Assembly (NCBI RefSeq): GCF_932526225.1
Contig: NC_064043.1
Coordinates: forward strand, 11,265,821-11,329,820
Direction: 5' to 3'
DNA: 64,000 nt
DNA from: Nematostella vectensis
Taxonomy: Eukaryota > Cnidaria > Anthozoa > Actiniaria > Edwardsiidae
The position numbers and the translations under genes are program-made. A model generated the notes under the pieces. The model searched no databases. It was given only the letters and a program-made list of their open reading frames with translations, and was not told the origin of the DNA. Positions 60,019-64,000 of the stretch are shown here, piece by piece. Each line of letters begins with the position of its first letter. The first letter of the stretch is position 1.

Positions 60019-60708
60019 ATTAGCCATTCCCATTAGTAACGTGTTAAGAAAGGAGTGTATCTTAGTAATGTGCATGTTGATAGCAGCAGTACAGATTTTT
60101 CGAAGACAATCATCGACACAAGCCTGATTTATAAATAAACGGCGCCAGCTTATAATACACGCATACAAGCAGTAAATACCGTAACTAGTAATTATTGTAT
60201 AGTAAATAGATTAAAGACATATATAAACTAGATTTAACACAAAAGCATGTTATGGAGAGTTCTTATTTTCCTTTAAACGTCACAGTAAGACAATCTAACT
60301 GTTAATGCGCGCCGATTTTTCAGTAATATAATATATACGAAATCATGAAAAAAGACAAGCAATTACGGAATTGCATGGCACATTAACAACAACAACAAAA
60401 TTTATTCACCCCTAACTGAGTTCAGCTTAGCGATGTCCTATTAGTCGAATAATGTTATTGTGTTCTCCCTGCATGTGGCAAAATCTACAATAACTATAAG
60501 ATAACTTAATTTTAGGGGTCTGCTTGCTCTATTTGCCCTATCTATAGTCATCACAAACTTACCAGTTCTTTTTTTAATCCCAAGATGTTGAAGCTAAAAA
60601 CGCACTACACGCACAGCTGCTCTGCAAGATATTAATCACGAATGGGCACAAATCTTGCGCTCTCATTGGCTGAGCTACAAGTGGCCTTTTATCAGTCTAG
60701 TCCCTCTC

Positions 60709-60928
60709 AGACCCCCCCGTCCCCACGTATCCGTTCACAGTTCCAGTCCACTTGGCGCGCGAGTACGCATGTTCTATAGAGCTTGTTATCGTTTTCGTAT
60801 CGTTTCTGCGATTTCGTGGGAACGGGCCGTATCAAAATGAAAACACTCCGTGTGGACGCAGATCTTTTTGAAAACGGAACAAAAAGGTTGCGTTTTCAAA
60901 CGAAAACGGATACGTGGGGACAGGGTCT
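60709..60928. mobile_element. MITE with AGACCC...GGGTCT ends
   Basis: The left end reads AGACCCCCCCGTCCCCACGT ATCCGTT and the right end AACGGATACGTGGGGACAGG GTCT, inverted repeats of about 28 bp over a 220-bp element. The interior has TATCGTTTTCGTATC and GTTTTCAAACGAAAACGG. No coding capacity. Confidence 0.8.
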
Positions 60929-60929
60929 A

Positions 60930-62021
60930 AGAGGTCTTGTAAAGTGAAAACAGAGGAGACCCCACTAACGCCACCCCCCTTATCCAATTGTTCTCATATG
61001 CAAAGAGCCCGATACTTTATCACTCTTTTTTTATAAGAACCTTTTTTAATAACGTCCAGCCTGAGATTTCACCCAATTTTAAGAGAAAAAAAAAATTCTT
61101 TTTGTCCGTTCTAAATTGCAGAATCAATGTGCTCAATGTGCTCATAGTAACAACCTTATTATTTTGCTATTGATCATTGGTGTAATTCTCTTCCTAATAT
61201 TTCATTGGTTATTTTATTTTTATATACACTTAAAAAAATAAGAATTTAGAAGGAGGTCGGCGAGCGACAGGCATCCGCTTACCAGGGAATCGCTTCACAG
61301 GCGCAAGAGCTACAAAGCGAATTAGTGGGAAATATGATTCCTAGTACGCGCATGCTTATTGAGCTAGCGCTCATTTGTCTCAAGACGGAGAAGTTAGGGC
61401 GGATATAATGAGTTTCATGCGGTTCGATTTCTATTCTAATGTTAAGGTGGTGTGAGACCCTGAGAGGTGACTTTTTTTGAAAAGCACTAGAATAATTTTT
61501 AACCAACATACATACAACCTATGTGATCAGATAAATTTATTGACATACTTGACAAAACATTGCGTTGCTATGGCAACCAGGGGGGCTTAATTACCCCGAA
61601 ATCATGGTATCCAGTCTTACAGTGATAACTCCTTTATTTTTTTATCAATAGCCACCAAACTTTTAGGAAATCTTCTACTACAACATATGCATACAATGAA
61701 GTATAGAAATTACCCTGGTGATATTTTTCAAATTAGAGGAATATTTTGTCAGAAACTAATATTTGGATATTTGTTTGTCAGGTTTGAAAATTATTTTCAA
61801 TTTGAGATTTAAAGCAAATGTTTATCCTTTAGGTCTTTGTATAAGAATACATATACTGCACATCCCCTGAAAAAAATAGCCAATTCCAACAAATTCTCTG
61901 GAAGATATCACTGTTAGAGTATTACTAATATACGGAAATCTCACAATTTGAGAAATCTCAAGTTAAAGATAACGTAAATGTGTAAATTCATAATATGAGG
62001 GCAGTGTTCAGATCATACTTT
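60930..62021. other. Non-coding stretch next to the Mutator-like element
   Basis: No gene is seen. From about 61440 the sequence AAGGTGGTGTGAGACCCTGA GAGGTGAC and the near-palindrome GTTGCTATGGCAAC (61564-61577) may belong to the 3' non-coding end of the Mutator-like element. Its other end is outside the window, so this cannot be tested here. Confidence 0.35.
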
Positions 62022-63848
62022 CTAAAATCCACCAGGATCATACAGAGAGCCCTCAGCTTGCTTCTTCTTGTCCTCTTTCTTTTTTCTTTTGCCTCTCAGG
62101 ACCTTTCTCTTTCTTTTAGATGCCTCCTTACTTTTATACTCTGCAAGCCGAACTCTAGAAGTATCCTCAAGGCCACAGCCTGCTTCCGTATATTTGCCGG
62201 CAGGGATTTTGAGGGCTTCCAACAGTCTTAGTACAGAGCTGTACCCCATGTTAAAATGACATACAGCATCATACAAGCCCAATTCCAGAATATCCCTGCC
62301 GACATGCACCTCCTTGGGCACTTGCTGCCAAATCATTGCATTCAAACTCTCATTCTGGTTCTGTGTTTTGCCATGTAGGCATTTCTCCAGCAGACTGGCT
62401 TCACTTAGCCTAACATATACTGGCTTTACCTTGGCCAGTATCTCCAATGGCAGACCAGCACTGTGCTTAAATGTATTGGTGTGGTCTGCTTTGTCTTTCT
62501 GATATTTACACCAGCTTGTGCTTCCAGTCGGGCAGTGGTCATGCAGCACTCTGGCTTCATTAGAAGCACAATGCATAAGACTAGCATGAATTGCCTTACG
62601 CATCTGCTCCAAGTTTCCAACATTTGAACGTATGGCAATGCCATAATAATTCTGTAGTTTGTCAATGAGTGCATCGGTTAGCTTGCCTTTGCCGCCTAGA
62701 CCTGGGGTGTCACGTTTCAGTTTTCGAAGGGAGTTACCAACTCTCTTCTGTACGTGCCAAATACACTCCTTTTTCTTAACTATAATATTGTCAGCCTCAT
62801 AGACTTTCTCAACTCTATTAAAGCTTTTGCAATCGCCATCACCATAATATTCAGTGTAACGGATATTGTGGGTCTCTACAGAACGATTAAAGATTCGCTG
62901 TACACCCTCAGGCTCCATAGCAGGTGCGGAACCCCTGAAGTTGGCCTTGCAGTCGTTGTGATCTGCCTTCCACAAACTGTATTCCTCGCTATCCTTATCT
63001 AGATGATCATGCAGCTTGCATTGTTTGCAGGACACCGTAAGGGCCTCTACATCGAGAACTTTCCCTGTGTCAATAGAGATGCCGGTGACACAGCCATTCA
63101 GAGATGAAAAGCCCCTTCTCTGCCAGGTGCCATCGAATGAAGCACCGCAATTGGTTGGCCCATCCGATGTATCTGCTTTAAGCTCTTTTGCAGAATCACC
63201 CATACTTTTGGTTGCAATTTCCTTTACATGCTTCAGCAGTGTGCGCGAGTTTTTAGTGAATGCCCTCGCAGTAGGTGGTGGCGGCATGTTCATAAGTAAA
63301 CATAACTTTCTGGCTCCAGTATGTCCCTTTCCGAGTGTTCTCATGATGTAAACCAGTCTGCGATTAACTTCATAACTTTGCCCTTGAACTTTCGAAGTAT
63401 AAGTGATATGCTTCCAGTCACAGTTCTGGCAGGTTAGACGTAGCTTCGAGGCACAACCCTTCCGGTTGTGCTCGTCTTCCCCGAGCACGAGGCAGAACTC
63501 GCCACAGTCACCACATCGTAGCAAAGCGAAAATATTGCTAAGAATGTCCATATCCACGAAACGATACCCGGTCACCTTAGCATCAGATACCTTTGCAGTG
63601 GATTGGGAAGGTTTAGGCACTGTATCTGCCTCGACAGCGGTTTTCGAAAGCTTTCGAAAAGAAGCAGATTTTGCAGGATTGCCTTCTTGAACAGGCTCCA
63701 TGTCAGTCGAACAACTCGGTTCGTTTTCCGACTCATTAGGACTGTTTTCAACTCTCTTATACTCGCTTTCCTCTAAATTGAGACTTCCTGAAAAGCGGTT
63801 CCCACAAAAACGCCGCTTTTTGCGTCTCTGGTTAGCGAATTTAGGCAT
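62022..63848 (-). CDS. Mutator-like transposase, intact ORF
   Basis: This uninterrupted ORF gives 608 residues from MPKFANQ (634 from an upstream in-frame ATG at 63926). The N-terminus is basic and probably nuclear (NQRRKKRRF). A zinc-binding-like part follows (CGDCGEF, then CASKL and CQNCDWKH). The catalytic core has ASFDGTWQRRGFSSLNGCVT, with the first Asp of a DDE triad, VLDVEALTVSCKQC, YYGDGDCKSF, which should hold the second Asp, and ECIWHVQKRVGNSL, a C-x2-H block typical of these proteins. The C-terminus is Lys/Arg-rich. The layout matches the Mutator-like transposase domain proteins common in invertebrate genomes. Absence of stops and introns suggests a young, possibly active or recently active element. 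The third catalytic acid cannot be placed by eye. Confidence 0.8.
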   Translation of the reverse strand: MPKFANQRRKKRRFCGNRFSGSLNLEESEYKRVENSPNESENEPSCSTDMEPVQEGNPAKSASFRKLSKTAVEADTVPKPSQSTAKVSDAKVTGYRFVDMDILSNIFALLRCGDCGEFCLVLGEDEHNRKGCASKLRLTCQNCDWKHITYTSKVQGQSYEVNRRLVYIMRTLGKGHTGARKLCLLMNMPPPPTARAFTKNSRTLLKHVKEIATKSMGDSAKELKADTSDGPTNCGASFDGTWQRRGFSSLNGCVTGISIDTGKVLDVEALTVSCKQCKLHDHLDKDSEEYSLWKADHNDCKANFRGSAPAMEPEGVQRIFNRSVETHNIRYTEYYGDGDCKSFNRVEKVYEADNIIVKKKECIWHVQKRVGNSLRKLKRDTPGLGGKGKLTDALIDKLQNYYGIAIRSNVGNLEQMRKAIHASLMHCASNEARVLHDHCPTGSTSWCKYQKDKADHTNTFKHSAGLPLEILAKVKPVYVRLSEASLLEKCLHGKTQNQNESLNAMIWQQVPKEVHVGRDILELGLYDAVCHFNMGYSSVLRLLEALKIPAGKYTEAGCGLEDTSRVRLAEYKSKEASKRKRKVLRGKRKKKEDKKKQAEGSLYDPGGF

Positions 63849-64000
63849 ATTTGAAGAGTAAAATGGAAGGTTGTATTTTGATTTGATGTTGAAATGTGAA
63901 GATCGATATTTAGGAAGGTACTGCATGTAAACTCTCTTGTTAGTGATCTATTCAGTCACGTGGATAAAACACAGGGAACCCAAACAAGAGAAAATCGAAA

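Noticed and set aside
61564-61577. GTTGCTATGGCAAC, which fits an RFX-type X-box
   Set aside because: It lies in what is probably the non-coding end of the Mutator-like element, with no gene start nearby; most likely chance or part of the transposon.

Overview
This looks like nuclear DNA of an animal, most likely an anthozoan cnidarian such as a sea anemone (inference). Genes are intron-rich with GT-AG introns and AATAAA signals. There is no prokaryotic signature. Two housekeeping genes (cytosolic seryl-tRNA synthetase, ADP/ATP carrier) are clearly metazoan. A ROC-COR protein ending in Death and TIR domains and a short secreted cysteine-rich peptide fit a cnidarian. All exon boundaries were placed by hand from splice sites and reading phase.

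Layout. 1-2.87 kb: non-coding, with a foldback repeat. 2.88-5.03 kb (+): a two-exon gene for a secreted 8-cysteine peptide, with TATA box, leader exon and poly(A) signal. 5.55-17.2 kb (-): one large gene, at least 18 exons and 1,485 residues, encoding pseudokinase, SH3, ROC-COR, Death and TIR domains; one intron is packed with a 7 x 41 bp higher-order minisatellite. 17.6-20.7 kb (+): ADP/ATP carrier, divergent from the previous gene, with a 176-bp satellite in its intron. 22.2-31.7 kb (-): seryl-tRNA synthetase, 10 coding exons; its 4.2-kb second intron holds a piggyBac-like element and an inverted-repeat element with a decayed RecQ-type helicase fragment. 31.8-37.7 kb: hairpins and a 1.4-kb-offset duplication. 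37.8-38.9 kb (+): an intronless class A GPCR. 40.0-41.0 kb (+): a small two-exon gene whose first exon lies inside a long inverted repeat. 41.9-43.9 kb: microsatellite and a dead LINE. 44.1-49.8 kb (+): a spliced tyrosine-recombinase-like gene with a duplicated terminal exon. 53.0-55.7 kb: a 1,477-bp-offset direct duplication. 56.6-58.9 kb (-): an acyl-CoA-synthetase-like enzyme. 59.3-61 kb: nested MITEs. 62.0-63.9 kb (-): an intact Mutator-like transposase ORF.

The genes do not form a pathway. Neighbours look independent, apart from the divergent ROCO/carrier pair, which may share a promoter region. The strongest candidates for something undescribed are the pseudokinase-SH3-ROC-COR-Death-TIR protein (an immune or cell-death signalling architecture with a TIR glutamate compatible with NAD hydrolysis) and the multi-exon tyrosine recombinase, which looks like a domesticated or long-resident enzyme. 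Next are the small gene within an inverted repeat and the secreted cysteine-rich peptide.
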